This document shows, one piece after another, positions 33,941 to 43,366 of a DNA stretch of 64,000 bases. The notes beneath the pieces are model-generated. The model worked only from the letters and a program-made list of their open reading frames with translations. It did no database searches and was not told where the DNA came from. The stretch comes from RGIG4140 sp045632845. GTDB lineage: Bacteria > Pseudomonadota > Alphaproteobacteria > CAAHEQ01 > UBA3637. The position numbers and the translations under genes are program-made. The stretch is from positions 62,001-126,000 of the forward strand of contig JAZQXL010000014.1 in assembly GCA_045632845.1 (NCBI GenBank), read 5' to 3'. Numbering within the stretch: position 1 is the first letter of the stretch; every line of letters begins with the position of its first letter.

Positions 33941-35146
33941 TTATTCTTTTGTTGGATCATTTACAACACCCACAAACAACCCCTCGTCAAGCATAAACAA
34001 AAATGGCCTGTCTGCTTTAAAAATAAAATAAGGTTCTTTTCTTTTTAAAGAATGCTCTCTCCAAGCACTAATCAAAGACATAGCCGTTGCAGCTGCAGCT
34101 TCTGTTCCTTGTTCATTAATTGAAATAATGCTTTTATGAATCACGGCCGTCAAAGAAGCACCATTTTCAACCCCTTTAAAAACCCCTTTATTAAACAAGC
34201 TTTCTAATCCCATAGATTTTAACAGTGTGGACATTTTATCATTTGTATATGAAAGCTTAAATTTGGGCAAATAAATATGCACAGGCATTTTTTCTATAAA
34301 CTTCAAATAAAAATCTTGAGTTTCCAATGAAAAAAGAAACTCATTAAAATCAACCCCTTCTTTTGGCAAGATAAAGGTCATATTATGCTTAGATAACACA
34401 TCTTTCTCATCAGATAGATAAGGCAAGCGAATAGCTTGAACTTTTTCATCTTCATAATAATCAACCTGTTTCTTGTCAAACATCATATCGACACCAACAG
34501 GGCCATTTGGCGTTAAAAAAGGCATTTTTTTTGTATTATCTTTGTCAAATTCATTCACCCAATCTGCTTTAAAATAAACAGCATTTACCAAGAATAAATC
34601 TAATGGATTTGTTTGATTTTCAGGCAACAGATTTACAATTTTACCCATCGTTTTTTCTTCAATCCATTTATTAATCACACTTGTGTTTTCAGGAAGAGGC
34701 ATTGCATCTGCTTTTAAATATGTTTTTGTGTCAGCCAAATATGTTGGCAAAAATTGATTCCCCCAAATACTGTTTGCAATTTTAACCTGCCCGTCTGACA
34801 ACATATTTTCACCCAATTGAATGCGAAAAGCTGCTTGATCTGCAGGCAAAAGAGGTCCTTGCCTTTCAGGTTGAGGAGCTAAAGCAACAACGCGTCTATC
34901 ATTATATTCCAAAAAAGGATACAAATCACTCCCATTCAATCCATGACCAAACAGCGCCAAAGCTTGGTATAACGAAAGAGGTGAAATCACAAGATTTTGA
35001 TTTTTATTAAGATTTAATTCCTCTTTTAACCACTTTGTTTGAAAATGCAACACATCCACATTGCTTGCTTGATACAACTTGCCCGTTGCCGTCATTGACA
35101 TACCCAAAAACAATGCAAAAACCGTGCTTAAAAATATTTTTTTCAT
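33941..35146 (-). CDS. Secreted serpin (serine-protease inhibitor)
   Basis: The signal peptide is MKKIFLSTVFALFLGMSMTA. The serpin fold is evident from NLVISPLSLYQALALFGHG (start of the conserved helix region), FLVNAVYFKADWVNEFD, IHIYLPKF-type strands and the C-terminal DRPFLFMLDE. The hinge NEQGTEAAAATAM (residues 344-356) is the small-residue pattern needed for inhibitory serpins. Counting from Gly347 as P15 places the scissile bond near Ala361-Trp362 (SLISAWREHS), which suggests an elastase-like target, though this is approximate. 401 residues is normal. It is likely released or periplasmic and protects against host or competitor proteases. Its own promoter lies upstream. Confidence 0.92.
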   Translation of the reverse strand: MKKIFLSTVFALFLGMSMTATGKLYQASNVDVLHFQTKWLKEELNLNKNQNLVISPLSLYQALALFGHGLNGSDLYPFLEYNDRRVVALAPQPERQGPLLPADQAAFRIQLGENMLSDGQVKIANSIWGNQFLPTYLADTKTYLKADAMPLPENTSVINKWIEEKTMGKIVNLLPENQTNPLDLFLVNAVYFKADWVNEFDKDNTKKMPFLTPNGPVGVDMMFDKKQVDYYEDEKVQAIRLPYLSDEKDVLSKHNMTFILPKEGVDFNEFLFSLETQDFYLKFIEKMPVHIYLPKFKLSYTNDKMSTLLKSMGLESLFNKGVFKGVENGASLTAVIHKSIISINEQGTEAAAATAMSLISAWREHSLKRKEPYFIFKADRPFLFMLDEGLFVGVVNDPTKE

Positions 35147-35174
35147 CCCTATACCTTTTTTAATACATTTAGAT

Positions 35175-35202
35175 TCTTTAGCAAAATATCATCACCTGTC
35201 AA
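35175..35202 (-). promoter_or_regulatory. Promoter of the serpin gene
   Basis: On the minus strand, a perfect TTGACA (35202-35197), a 16-bp spacer and TAAAGA (35180-35175). Confidence 0.6.
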
Positions 35203-35323
35203 TGTTAAAAAAACAAATCAAAAAAACTGTTCAATATGTTGAAGGGATTTAAAATAAGCTCTTAACAACACCTCAGATATCCTGAAGAATAAACACAAAC
35301 AAAACCAATTTTTCAGGTGGCAA

Positions 35324-35430
35324 TTCTTAGATATCGCTTACAACAGTTGTACAATAAAGTGATTTAAGTGTTTAGATAAAAATAAAATCACACTCACCGT
35401 GTACAAAAAAACGTACATGAGTGTGGGTTT
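35324..35430. repeat. Hairpin-bearing direct repeat, copy 1
   Basis: Shares TTAGAYATCGCTTA, GATTTAAGTGTTTAGATAAA and the hairpin CACACTC (35389-35395) / GAGTGTG (35419-35425) with inner stem TGTAC/GTACA, with copy 2. Confidence 0.8.
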
Positions 35431-35535
35431 AAATCTTACTAGAATGTGTCTGGAATAAAACGTTTTAGGCAAACAAATAAAACCCCCAGAGGAAGTGTAG
35501 TTTACCAAAAAACGTACATAAAAGTGTGATTTTGT

Positions 35536-35645
35536 TTCTTAGACATCGCTTAAAATCGGCTGTGCAATAAATCGATTTAAGTGTTTAGATAAAATTAAAA
35601 TCACACTCGTAGTGTACCAAAAACGTACATGAGAGTGTGATTTTA
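35536..35645. repeat. Hairpin-bearing direct repeat, copy 2
   Basis: Same order of blocks as copy 1. Its 3' hairpin acts as the rpmA terminator on the minus strand. Confidence 0.8.
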
Positions 35646-35646
35646 A
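35594..35646 (-). terminator. Intrinsic terminator of rplU-rpmA with nested TGTAC loop hairpin
   Basis: Outer stem AAAATCACACTC (35597-35608) with GAGTGTGATTTT (35633-35644); inner TGTAC (35613-35617) with GTACA (35625-35629). On the minus strand TTTTAATTTT follows. Confidence 0.75.
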
Positions 35647-35670
35647 TTATTAGATATCGCTTAAATCGAT

Positions 35671-35928
35671 TTATTCAGCGTCTACGACTGAAACATAAAC
35701 TCTATCTTTGAATGAGTGTTTGAATTGGACAATACCATCTGCTGTTGCAAACAAAGTATGATCTTTACCAATACCAACATTGTCACCTGGACGATAAACT
35801 GTACCACGTTGACGAACAATGATGTTGCCAGCGATGACAGATTGACCACCAGACTTTTTCAAACCCAAACGTCTACCTTCTGAGTCACGACCGTTTCTAG
35901 TACTACCGCCTGCTTTCTTATGTGCCAT
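35671..35928 (-). CDS. rpmA: 50S ribosomal protein L27
   Basis: Binds near the peptidyl-transferase centre. The N-terminal MAHKKAGGSTRNGRDSEG and then the RLGLKKSGGQ block are diagnostic, and GNIIVRQRGTVYRPGDNVGIG follows exactly. At 85 residues it is full length. There is no N-terminal extension of the Firmicutes type, so no cleavage is needed. AGGAG precedes the ATG. It follows rplU by 19 bp. Confidence 0.98.
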   Translation of the reverse strand: MAHKKAGGSTRNGRDSEGRRLGLKKSGGQSVIAGNIIVRQRGTVYRPGDNVGIGKDHTLFATADGIVQFKHSFKDRVYVSVVDAE

Positions 35929-35947
35929 TTGTTCTCTCCTTTAACTC

Positions 35948-36247
35948 TTAAGCTTTAACGTCTGTAATTTTAACGACTGTTAAATCTTGTTTATGACCTT
36001 TTTTACGTCTATAACCATGACGGCGAATCTTTTTGAAAATGATAACCTTTTCACCACGTGTTTGTTTTACGATTTCACCGCTAACAGTTGCACCTTCAAC
36101 AAATGGTGTACCAACTTTATCACCAGCCATCAACACTTCGTTGAATGAAACAGCTGAACCTGCTTCACCAGCTAATTTTTCTACAACAATAACAGAATCT
36201 TTAGCAACTTTATATTGTTTTCCGCCTGTTTTAATTACTGCAAACAT
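35948..36247 (-). CDS. rplU: 50S ribosomal protein L21
   Basis: A large-subunit protein binding 23S rRNA. MFAVIKTGGKQYKVAKDSVI opens the protein, and KVIIFKKIRRHGYRRKKGHKQ is the C-terminal rRNA-binding motif. 99 residues, the standard short form. AAAGGGATATT precedes the ATG. The usual downstream obgE is absent; the pair stands alone between repeats and a divergent gene. Confidence 0.98.
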   Translation of the reverse strand: MFAVIKTGGKQYKVAKDSVIVVEKLAGEAGSAVSFNEVLMAGDKVGTPFVEGATVSGEIVKQTRGEKVIIFKKIRRHGYRRKKGHKQDLTVVKITDVKA

Positions 36248-36283
36248 TTTAATATCCCTTTACTTTCACAAAATAGGATTGAT

Positions 36284-36312
36284 TTTATACACTCTTTTTA
36301 TAATTTTGTCAA
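36284..36312 (-). promoter_or_regulatory. Promoter of rplU-rpmA
   Basis: On the minus strand, a perfect TTGACA (36312-36307), a 17-bp spacer and TATAAA (36289-36284), 37 bp before rplU. The rest of the 36248-36510 gap shows nothing else. Confidence 0.8.
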
Positions 36313-36510
36313 GCACAAAATTAAATGAAGAGGCATTTTCCCAAACCACAGCGAATAAGTTCCCCTATTCACCAACCAAAAACGGGCATTCTACCCGACA
36401 TTTTGATGCATTATATTCTTTTTATTTTAAAAAAGCAAGCAAAAAATTAAAATTTAAGCATTTATTATAAATCACTTGCATTCAAGATTAAAAAAAGATA
36501 CCTTTTGACT

Positions 36511-37911
36511 ATGACAACACATTCATTCAAATTAAACAGACTCTTTTTATTCCTTATTTTTATTGGAGGATACGCCTCTTTGGCCCTTGAACTTATTGTT
36601 CTTCGCAACCTAAGTTCATTTGTTGGTAACACCAGTGTTACAGCCTCTATCATCATTGGAACGGTTCTTTTATTTATGGCTCTTGGATATTATAAAGGGT
36701 CTGTTTATCCACTAAAAAAAAGAGTTTTAAGAAAGACGCTTGCTTCTTCATTCTTATGGTCTGGCGTGTTAGCATTTTTATCTGCTTCATTTTTAATATC
36801 AAGCTTTTTATTCGCCTGTTTTTATGATTTAGGGATTTATTCCAACCTTACTCAAACATTTATTTTTTCATTTTTAATGCTCACGATTCCCTCCTTTTTA
36901 TTTGGACGAATCACCGCACTTATCAGCCGTTATTTTCACCGAACAAACCCACATTATACAGGCAAAATTTTGGCACTTGACACCATCGGTTCTTTTTTAG
37001 GATCCTTGTTAACAACACTTGTTCTTATGCCTTTTATAGGGGTTAATCATACTGTTACTTTGCTTGTTTTTGTTTTATTTTTAAGTTATTTACTATTAAA
37101 GAAGAAAAAACTTCTTTCAAGCATATTCCCCCTATTCATCTTGTTGTTAAGCCTCACCATAAATTCAAACACCTTTTTAAATGCTGGATTTAATATTGTT
37201 GAAAATAATGCCGTTTCAACCATTGCACTCATTCCTCAAGATGAAGGCAAATCCACCCTCATAACCATCAATGGGTCCTTGGCAGCCAAATCAAGTTTGG
37301 ATAATGAATATTTATTCCCTTATATTAATTATATTGAAGAAAATTTCATTGAAACGATGCCGCAAGATGAAAAAAAAGACATCCTTGTCCTAGGGGCTGG
37401 GGCTTTTGTGCTTGGCAAATCCGATACTTTTCACAACTACACCTATGTGGATATTGAAAAAACGCTTCAACCCATTAGCGAAGAGTTGTTGGGTGAAAAA
37501 CTCTCTTCTAACAAAACTTTTATTGTGCAAGATGCCAACCAATTTTTAAAAGAAACAAAACAAAAATATGATTTCATTGTCATTGATGTTTATGGAGCTG
37601 GCACATATATTCCCATGGATTTTGTAACAAAGGAATTTTTCACACGGGTTCAAAGCAAACTGAAAGAAAATGCCTTTATGACCATGAACATTATTGCAAA
37701 ACCCATGAAAACGGATGATTTTTCACAAAAAATTGAAAATTCACTTTTCTCCGTTTTTGGCTCCAATCTTTCAAAAATCATTCCTGAAAGACACTATAAT
37801 CCTTGGGTTCAAAAGTTTTATAACGTGTTATACACAGTTTATAACAAACCTCAAAACAATCACATTTACACCGTGGATAAAAACACCCTTTTGTTTGACA
37901 ATATTCGTTAA
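36511..37911 (+). CDS. Membrane-fused spermidine-synthase-like protein
   Basis: The ATG at 36511 is taken; a TTG two codons earlier is also open, and no Shine-Dalgarno is visible. The N-terminal half (about 10-215) has roughly seven hydrophobic segments beginning GGYASLALELIVLRNLSSFV, the pattern of the fused membrane/spermidine-synthase family. The C-terminal half (about 285-440) is a SAM-binding Rossmann domain: DILVLGAGAFVLGK, YVDIE, VQDANQFLKE and YDFIVIDVYGAG. It would use decarboxylated SAM to aminopropylate a polyamine, or act as another methyltransferase-fold enzyme. It is convergent with the LRR array and overlaps the last array gene by 4 bp. Confidence 0.8.
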   Translation: MTTHSFKLNRLFLFLIFIGGYASLALELIVLRNLSSFVGNTSVTASIIIGTVLLFMALGYYKGSVYPLKKRVLRKTLASSFLWSGVLAFLSASFLISSFLFACFYDLGIYSNLTQTFIFSFLMLTIPSFLFGRITALISRYFHRTNPHYTGKILALDTIGSFLGSLLTTLVLMPFIGVNHTVTLLVFVLFLSYLLLKKKKLLSSIFPLFILLLSLTINSNTFLNAGFNIVENNAVSTIALIPQDEGKSTLITINGSLAAKSSLDNEYLFPYINYIEENFIETMPQDEKKDILVLGAGAFVLGKSDTFHNYTYVDIEKTLQPISEELLGEKLSSNKTFIVQDANQFLKETKQKYDFIVIDVYGAGTYIPMDFVTKEFFTRVQSKLKENAFMTMNIIAKPMKTDDFSQKIENSLFSVFGSNLSKIIPERHYNPWVQKFYNVLYTVYNKPQNNHIYTVDKNTLLFDNIR

Positions 37912-39842
37912 CCATCCCTTTCTAAAATTGGTTTTTCTTTCAACGTTGAAAGGACGTGTTTTCCCATAACTACCGAAACAATTTTTTTGCCATTTCTCAA
38001 ACAAGGTGCATATAGACGCTCAATTGATGGTGAACATAAGAACAAATTGCAATGATCAACTGTTTCTAATGTATCAAATAAAACTATTTTTAAAGATGGG
38101 TTTTTGAAAAAGGCATTCACATCAATCTTTTTAAGCTTTGGTAAGTGAAGAACTTTCAAATTCATATTTTCTGAAACACAGGATCTATCAACCCTTACAA
38201 CATTAGGAAGACTCAGCTTTTTAAGCGTATCATTTTTTGACAAAGCCCCATCCTCAACGATTTTAAGCATTGGCAGTTTTACTACACTCAAATTTTCATT
38301 GCAAGAAAGAGCAAAAGCAGCCACTTTTGTCACAAAAGGCAAATCCACTTCTTGTAAATTTATATTATAAGACAAACACCCAGGACCCACAAAAACAAGC
38401 TTTTCTAAATTCACTTTTTTAAGTTGAGGACATCCAACAATACACCGCCCACCCATCTCAACCAAATTTGGAGCCACAATTTCAGTCAAATTTGGATTTT
38501 CCCTTAAAACATTTTCTCCTATTTCAATCAAATTAGGAGCCTCAAATACTTGAACATTTGGCATTTTGCAAAATGAACTCGACATTACTGATTTTAAATT
38601 TGGGAAATATAACCGCCCTTTAACACCCACATTTTCAAAACAAGAGGTTTCAACTGTTTTAATTTTTTCTAAATTCACTTCTTCTAAACTTGGCAAATTT
38701 TCAAAACAAGAAGTTGCAACAGTTTCACAGTTTTGCATTGAAACTTTTCTTAAATTTCTACAATCCTTAAAATTTCGACTGTAAATACCAGTTACATTTT
38801 CCAAATGTACTTCTTCAATAGTATTGTGTCTAACAAAAATAGAATTTTCCAAAACCCCTTCAACAGCCAAATTCAAAAAAATCATCTGCCCATCACAAGC
38901 TTTTAAAATACATTTTTCATCCAAATAAATGGCTGTTACATTCCCCTCTTTTTTCGAGGACAACTTTCCCCCTTGTTGAACTTCTTTTTCAACCAATTCA
39001 AACACCGCATCACAAGGTGACTGAGATGGAAATGATGCATGAACTTGAAAAACTTTATTTTCTTTAAAGTCAACAATAAAATTATCAACAATTGTTTGAT
39101 AATCTTTATTGATAAAAAACACACCATTATCACTTATATAATAATCTTTTGAAAAATAAATATTTTGTGATTCTAGATTGTACCGATAAATCATGTTATC
39201 AATCAACAAAAAGGGTCCCTCAAGCATAACTTCTTGAGAGGCAAAATCCACCCCAAAATAATCTCTCAAAGCTTGAGAAAGCCCTGCAATAATGTTATCT
39301 GGATTAGAATTAAATGTATTATCAGGGGCTTCAACTGAGTGATTATATCTGTTTTTAATAGAGATAAATCCACCTGTTTTAAGAATTTGAATTGAAATAA
39401 CGCTTGTTCCATAGTCATCTTGACGTTTTGGTTTTTTAAAATCCTTTCGATTTAAATCTTTCGCCCCTTCTTTAATACAATGAATGATATGATATTTTTG
39501 ATATCTATTAAAATCTCGAAATGTACACAAAGATTCCATATCTGCATAATAGTTGCAAATTGAATTTTGCTTTTCAAGTGTATCTGCATAAAAAGCATCA
39601 TACCCTGCTTTTTTAAGCAACTTAAAAGGGTCTTGTGGCTTATAATGACTATTTTTTTCAATCTTAATTTGTTTTAAACTTTCCAAATAATTCAAAAGGG
39701 GAAGTACATTTCGACCAGCATACTTAACAATTTGAGGCAAATTATCTACTTCAAAAATCCCGCTATCAAAATTTCTGATAGCTCTTGCAAAAGCTTCGCC
39801 ATTTTGCTTTTTGATGATGTCGTAAACAGACTTATCTTTCAT
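37908..39842 (-). CDS. LRR-array protein 13 (last gene), 644 aa
   Basis: Residues 1-210 are the family N-terminal domain (QNGEAFARAIRNFDSGIFE; AGYDAFYADTLEKQNSI; YGTSVISIQI; NRYNHSVEAPDNTFNSNPDN). A beta-rich segment (about 215-290) and one link module precede about 12 BspA-type LRRs (340-625), for example LPSLEEVNLEKIKTVETSCF. The end has no ERSYE-like tail, fitting its place as the last gene of the overlapping series. The ATG overlaps the stop of the upstream gene by 11 bp. The stop lies 4 bp inside the convergent spermidine-synthase-like gene. Function unknown; LRRs suggest protein binding. Confidence 0.85.
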   Translation of the reverse strand: MKDKSVYDIIKKQNGEAFARAIRNFDSGIFEVDNLPQIVKYAGRNVLPLLNYLESLKQIKIEKNSHYKPQDPFKLLKKAGYDAFYADTLEKQNSICNYYADMESLCTFRDFNRYQKYHIIHCIKEGAKDLNRKDFKKPKRQDDYGTSVISIQILKTGGFISIKNRYNHSVEAPDNTFNSNPDNIIAGLSQALRDYFGVDFASQEVMLEGPFLLIDNMIYRYNLESQNIYFSKDYYISDNGVFFINKDYQTIVDNFIVDFKENKVFQVHASFPSQSPCDAVFELVEKEVQQGGKLSSKKEGNVTAIYLDEKCILKACDGQMIFLNLAVEGVLENSIFVRHNTIEEVHLENVTGIYSRNFKDCRNLRKVSMQNCETVATSCFENLPSLEEVNLEKIKTVETSCFENVGVKGRLYFPNLKSVMSSSFCKMPNVQVFEAPNLIEIGENVLRENPNLTEIVAPNLVEMGGRCIVGCPQLKKVNLEKLVFVGPGCLSYNINLQEVDLPFVTKVAAFALSCNENLSVVKLPMLKIVEDGALSKNDTLKKLSLPNVVRVDRSCVSENMNLKVLHLPKLKKIDVNAFFKNPSLKIVLFDTLETVDHCNLFLCSPSIERLYAPCLRNGKKIVSVVMGKHVLSTLKEKPILERDG

Positions 39843-41571
39843 AATTTTTTTCTCGTTTCTTCATCACAAACTGTTTGCTCATATAACTATTTGAACCTAT
39901 CCAAGAAGGCATCTTTCGCTCATAAATGCCTTTTGCACATTCAAAACGTTCTAATGATGGCAATAAATTAAAATTTGGCACATCTATTAGTTTAGGAGCA
40001 ATAACTCTTTTTAAACTTTGATTGTTACAAAACCCTCTTTCTGACACAAGGCGTTCCAAATTTGGCAAATAAAGTGTTTCTAAAGCATCATTTTCAGAAA
40101 GACAACAATCGCCCACACTTGAAACTGAATCCAAACAAACTTTCGTTAAGCTGCGGCACTTTGTTAAATTAAAACCAACAAGAGCATTCAATTCAGGCAA
40201 ATACACCTCTTCTAACAAATCATTATGAACAATTGAATTAATCCCAATTAACTGTAAATTTGGAGCGCTCAATTTTTTAAGATTTGGACAATCTCTAAAA
40301 CAAATCATCCCCACTATTTGAAGCATTGGGAAGGTCAATTCTTCAATCAAATCCAACCGTTCAAACGAACTATTTACGATACTTTTCAACTTAGGCAACT
40401 CAACCTTTTGTAAACAAGGCAAATCATTAAAACAATGACCCAATATTTTTTTGCATTTTGGCAATGAAACTACCCTTAAATTAGGACAGTTTTTAAAACT
40501 ATAAGATCCCAAAACTTCTAAATTTTCAAATCGAACCTCTTCAATTGTTGGATGATGGATAAAAACAGCCTCTTCAAATTCAAATTTTCCTTTTAAATCA
40601 CAATAAACAAGAGCCCCTTTTCTAGATTTTAAAACACACTGGTCATCTGCATAAATAAGTGTTAAATCACCTTCTTTTTTTCTGGTTAATTTTTTATCCT
40701 CCAACTCAGTGTAAATCAGCATTTGCAAATTCAAATCTGGATTATAAAACACGTCAACGCCACCCTCATCTAAAAAAAAGATCCGATTTTCTTTAAAATC
40801 AATCAATATATCATCCACAATCATTTGATAATCTAGATTGATAAAGTTCACCTTGTCATCTTTGATATAATAATTTTCACCATAATAGATATTGTTGCGC
40901 TCTGTGTGGCAATAATAGATTTTACCATCCACCACTTGATATGCCCCATCAAGCTCCACATCTTGAGATGAAAAATCAACATCAAAATAATTTTTAAGTG
41001 CAGCAGAGAGACCTCCAATAATGTTATCAGGGTTGGAATTGAACGTGTTATCTGGTGACAACACCGCATGATTATATCTGTTTTTAATTGAAATAAAACC
41101 ACCCTCTTTTAAAATTTGAATTGAAATCACAGAAGTCCCATATTCATCTTGCCGATCAGGCTTGATAAAATCTGAGCGTTTTAACTCTTTTGCCCCTTCT
41201 TTGATGCAGTGAATGATATAATAATCTTCAAACCTTGTTTCATCCCGAAATGTACACAACTCTTCCATTTTAGCGTAATAATCAATAATAGAATTTTGTT
41301 TTTCTAAAGTATCAGCATAAAAAGCATCATACCCTGCCCTTTTAAGCAATGTGAACGGATCTTCAACCAAATGGGGAGAAACCTCTTTAATCTCGATTTG
41401 CTTTAAACTTTCTAAATAATCCAAAAGTGGTAAGGCATTTCGACCAGCATACTTAACAATGCGGGGCAAATTTTCAACCTCAAAAATTCCACTATCAAAA
41501 TCCCTGATAGCTCTTGCAAAAGCTTCACCGTTTTGGCGTTTAATCGTATCATAAACTGATTTATCGCTCAT
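39832..41571 (-). CDS. LRR-array protein 12, 579 aa
   Basis: The start at 41571 (MSDKSVYD) is used instead of the first in-frame codon at 41628: GAGGAT lies 5 nt upstream, and the resulting 11-bp overlap with the upstream stop matches the other junctions. N-terminal domain 1-200 (AGYDAFYADTLEKQNSI, RFEDYYIIHCIKEGA). The LRR block (about 345-550) has about nine repeats with CF at the turn (NCPNLRVVSLPKCKKILGHCF), then a basic tail. The end codons AATTATGAAAGATAA contain the next gene's ATG. A near twin of proteins 11 and 13 in the N-terminal half, with unrelated LRR surface residues. Confidence 0.85.
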   Translation of the reverse strand: MSDKSVYDTIKRQNGEAFARAIRDFDSGIFEVENLPRIVKYAGRNALPLLDYLESLKQIEIKEVSPHLVEDPFTLLKRAGYDAFYADTLEKQNSIIDYYAKMEELCTFRDETRFEDYYIIHCIKEGAKELKRSDFIKPDRQDEYGTSVISIQILKEGGFISIKNRYNHAVLSPDNTFNSNPDNIIGGLSAALKNYFDVDFSSQDVELDGAYQVVDGKIYYCHTERNNIYYGENYYIKDDKVNFINLDYQMIVDDILIDFKENRIFFLDEGGVDVFYNPDLNLQMLIYTELEDKKLTRKKEGDLTLIYADDQCVLKSRKGALVYCDLKGKFEFEEAVFIHHPTIEEVRFENLEVLGSYSFKNCPNLRVVSLPKCKKILGHCFNDLPCLQKVELPKLKSIVNSSFERLDLIEELTFPMLQIVGMICFRDCPNLKKLSAPNLQLIGINSIVHNDLLEEVYLPELNALVGFNLTKCRSLTKVCLDSVSSVGDCCLSENDALETLYLPNLERLVSERGFCNNQSLKRVIAPKLIDVPNFNLLPSLERFECAKGIYERKMPSWIGSNSYMSKQFVMKKREKNYER

Positions 41572-43366
41572 GTTGATCCTCTTTTGCCACAAAAACAAAA
41601 CGCTTGTGAGGAGCTCTATCCCCTGCAATAAAAACGGGGGTATTTCTTAAATAAACGCCTTTTTCACAATCAAATCGCTCCAAGGCTGGCAACCAATAAA
41701 AATCTGGCACAACATATAATTTAGGCGCATACACATATTTAAGCTTATGGTTGTTGCACAAAGATGTTCCTGTTGAAATTTTTTCCAACTTTGGCAAATT
41801 GAGCTCTTCAATAACAGGACACGTGTTCAAGCAGTTATAACCGATATATTTAACGTTTGGCAATTCCAACTTTTCAAGATGATGACATCTTAAAAAATTG
41901 GCATCTTCAACCAAATGAACCCCTGGAGCTGAAAACTCTTTTAAATCAGTAACATCCATCATCACAGCTTTTTCAAGAACAGTGATCGTTTCTGGCAAAT
42001 ATAACCCGACCAATTTGTTGTCTTTAAAATACATAAAGGGTTTTTCATCCCTATAAACCATACAACCATTCAACAACTCACTCACATAAATATTTGATAT
42101 GTGGTGCATATTTTGTTTTAGAAAGTCATACAATTGAAAAGGTATAACCCCTTGAGAAATCAATTCATTTTTGCCTGCATCAATGCCAACACCAGCAACA
42201 AATGAAATCCCTTGTTTTTTAAGCAAAGGAGCCTCAATATTGGCAGAAATACCTTCAAAACACCTTTTACCAACTTCTTCGCAGCGTGGCAAATGAACAT
42301 ATTTTAACTTATCACAATAAGATAAACTTTTCTCTCCAAGATTTTTAACAGAATAACCATGTACCTCTTCAATATTTTTATGGTGCGATAAAAACGCTTG
42401 CAAACTTTCTGTTTTTCTTAAAAACAGTGTTTTTAAAAAACCGTTTTCAGTTGATAACACCTCTCTTTTATCAACAAAAAGAACATGCCGATTTACACGT
42501 TTTTCAACTTGCCAAACGGACCCTTTGGTTTCTTCTTTTAACACATCAAACAAATGAGATTGCGCCCCTGATGGATTTTGAATCTCCCTATTCTTAAGAT
42601 CAAAAACAAAAGAATCCACCATCATTTGACTGTCTTTTTCAAGTGGAAAAACAACCCCATCTTTTAAATAAAAATCACGTCCAATATAGCAGTTATTCAT
42701 TTCATATTGATACTGATACAAACACCCGTTTTGAAAAACAAAACCATTTGGCACATTCACATTTCCAACTGAAAATGTCACATCAAAATGGTGTTGCAAC
42801 GCTTGTGTCAAACCTGCAATAATATTGTCTGGGTTTGAATTAAAGGTATTATCACACCCAGGGACGGTATGATTGTATCTGTTCGTTATTTTGATAAAAC
42901 CACCCGTTTTTAACATTTGAATGGAAATTACCGAAGTACCATAAGAATCATCTCTATTTTCAACACCTAAATAATTCTCTCGTTTTAACGCATCTGCCCC
43001 TTCTTTGATACAATGCATAATGTGATAATTTTTATATCTTGAAGAATCAATAAAGGTGCAAAGCTCTTCATCTTCTTTAAAATAAGGACGAATAGAGTTT
43101 TGTTTTTCCAAATTATCCGCATAAAAAGCATCATATCCAGCTCTTTTGAGCAAAACAAAAGGATCTAACGTATCAACCTTTTGACTTTTAATTTTTGTTT
43201 TCAAACTTTTCAAAAACTTCAAAAGAACCAAAGGATTACGCCCAGCAAATTTCAAAATTTCAGGCAAATTCTCAATTTCAAAAATGCCACTGTCAAAATC
43301 TCTGATAGCTTTTGCAAAAGCTTCTCCATTTTGGCGTCTTATAATTTCGAACATTGATTTACTCAT
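41561..43366 (-). CDS. LRR-array protein 11, 601 aa, two link modules
   Basis: Standard N-terminal domain (YHIMHCIKEGADALKRENY; NRYNHTVPGCDNTFNSNPDN). Here the first LRR block is short (about 330-385). A second link module (about 390-455, QLYDFLKQNMHHISNIYVSE, then CMVYRDEKPFMYFKDNKL) follows, then a final LRR block (460-560) and a basic VFVAKEDQHER end. Starts by ATGAGTAA overlap with protein 10; the ribosome binding site AAAGGAG lies inside the KGE codons of that gene. The split LRR layout may give two separate binding faces. Confidence 0.85.
   Translation of the reverse strand: MSKSMFEIIRRQNGEAFAKAIRDFDSGIFEIENLPEILKFAGRNPLVLLKFLKSLKTKIKSQKVDTLDPFVLLKRAGYDAFYADNLEKQNSIRPYFKEDEELCTFIDSSRYKNYHIMHCIKEGADALKRENYLGVENRDDSYGTSVISIQMLKTGGFIKITNRYNHTVPGCDNTFNSNPDNIIAGLTQALQHHFDVTFSVGNVNVPNGFVFQNGCLYQYQYEMNNCYIGRDFYLKDGVVFPLEKDSQMMVDSFVFDLKNREIQNPSGAQSHLFDVLKEETKGSVWQVEKRVNRHVLFVDKREVLSTENGFLKTLFLRKTESLQAFLSHHKNIEEVHGYSVKNLGEKSLSYCDKLKYVHLPRCEEVGKRCFEGISANIEAPLLKKQGISFVAGVGIDAGKNELISQGVIPFQLYDFLKQNMHHISNIYVSELLNGCMVYRDEKPFMYFKDNKLVGLYLPETITVLEKAVMMDVTDLKEFSAPGVHLVEDANFLRCHHLEKLELPNVKYIGYNCLNTCPVIEELNLPKLEKISTGTSLCNNHKLKYVYAPKLYVVPDFYWLPALERFDCEKGVYLRNTPVFIAGDRAPHKRFVFVAKEDQHER

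Larger units (their letters stand above)
35147..35670. other. 524-bp intergenic region of duplicated hairpins
   Basis: No gene is seen. It carries the serpin promoter at its left end and two copies of a unit of about 108 bp (35324-35430 and 35536-35645). A partial third copy of the hairpin lies at 35490-35534, and the first bases of another unit (35650-35665) run into the rpmA stop codon. Confidence 0.75.

Noticed and set aside
35490..35534. Third hairpin between the two 108-bp repeats as a terminator
   Set aside because: Pairing of GTGTAGTTTAC with the downstream arm is poor; treated as a decayed copy.
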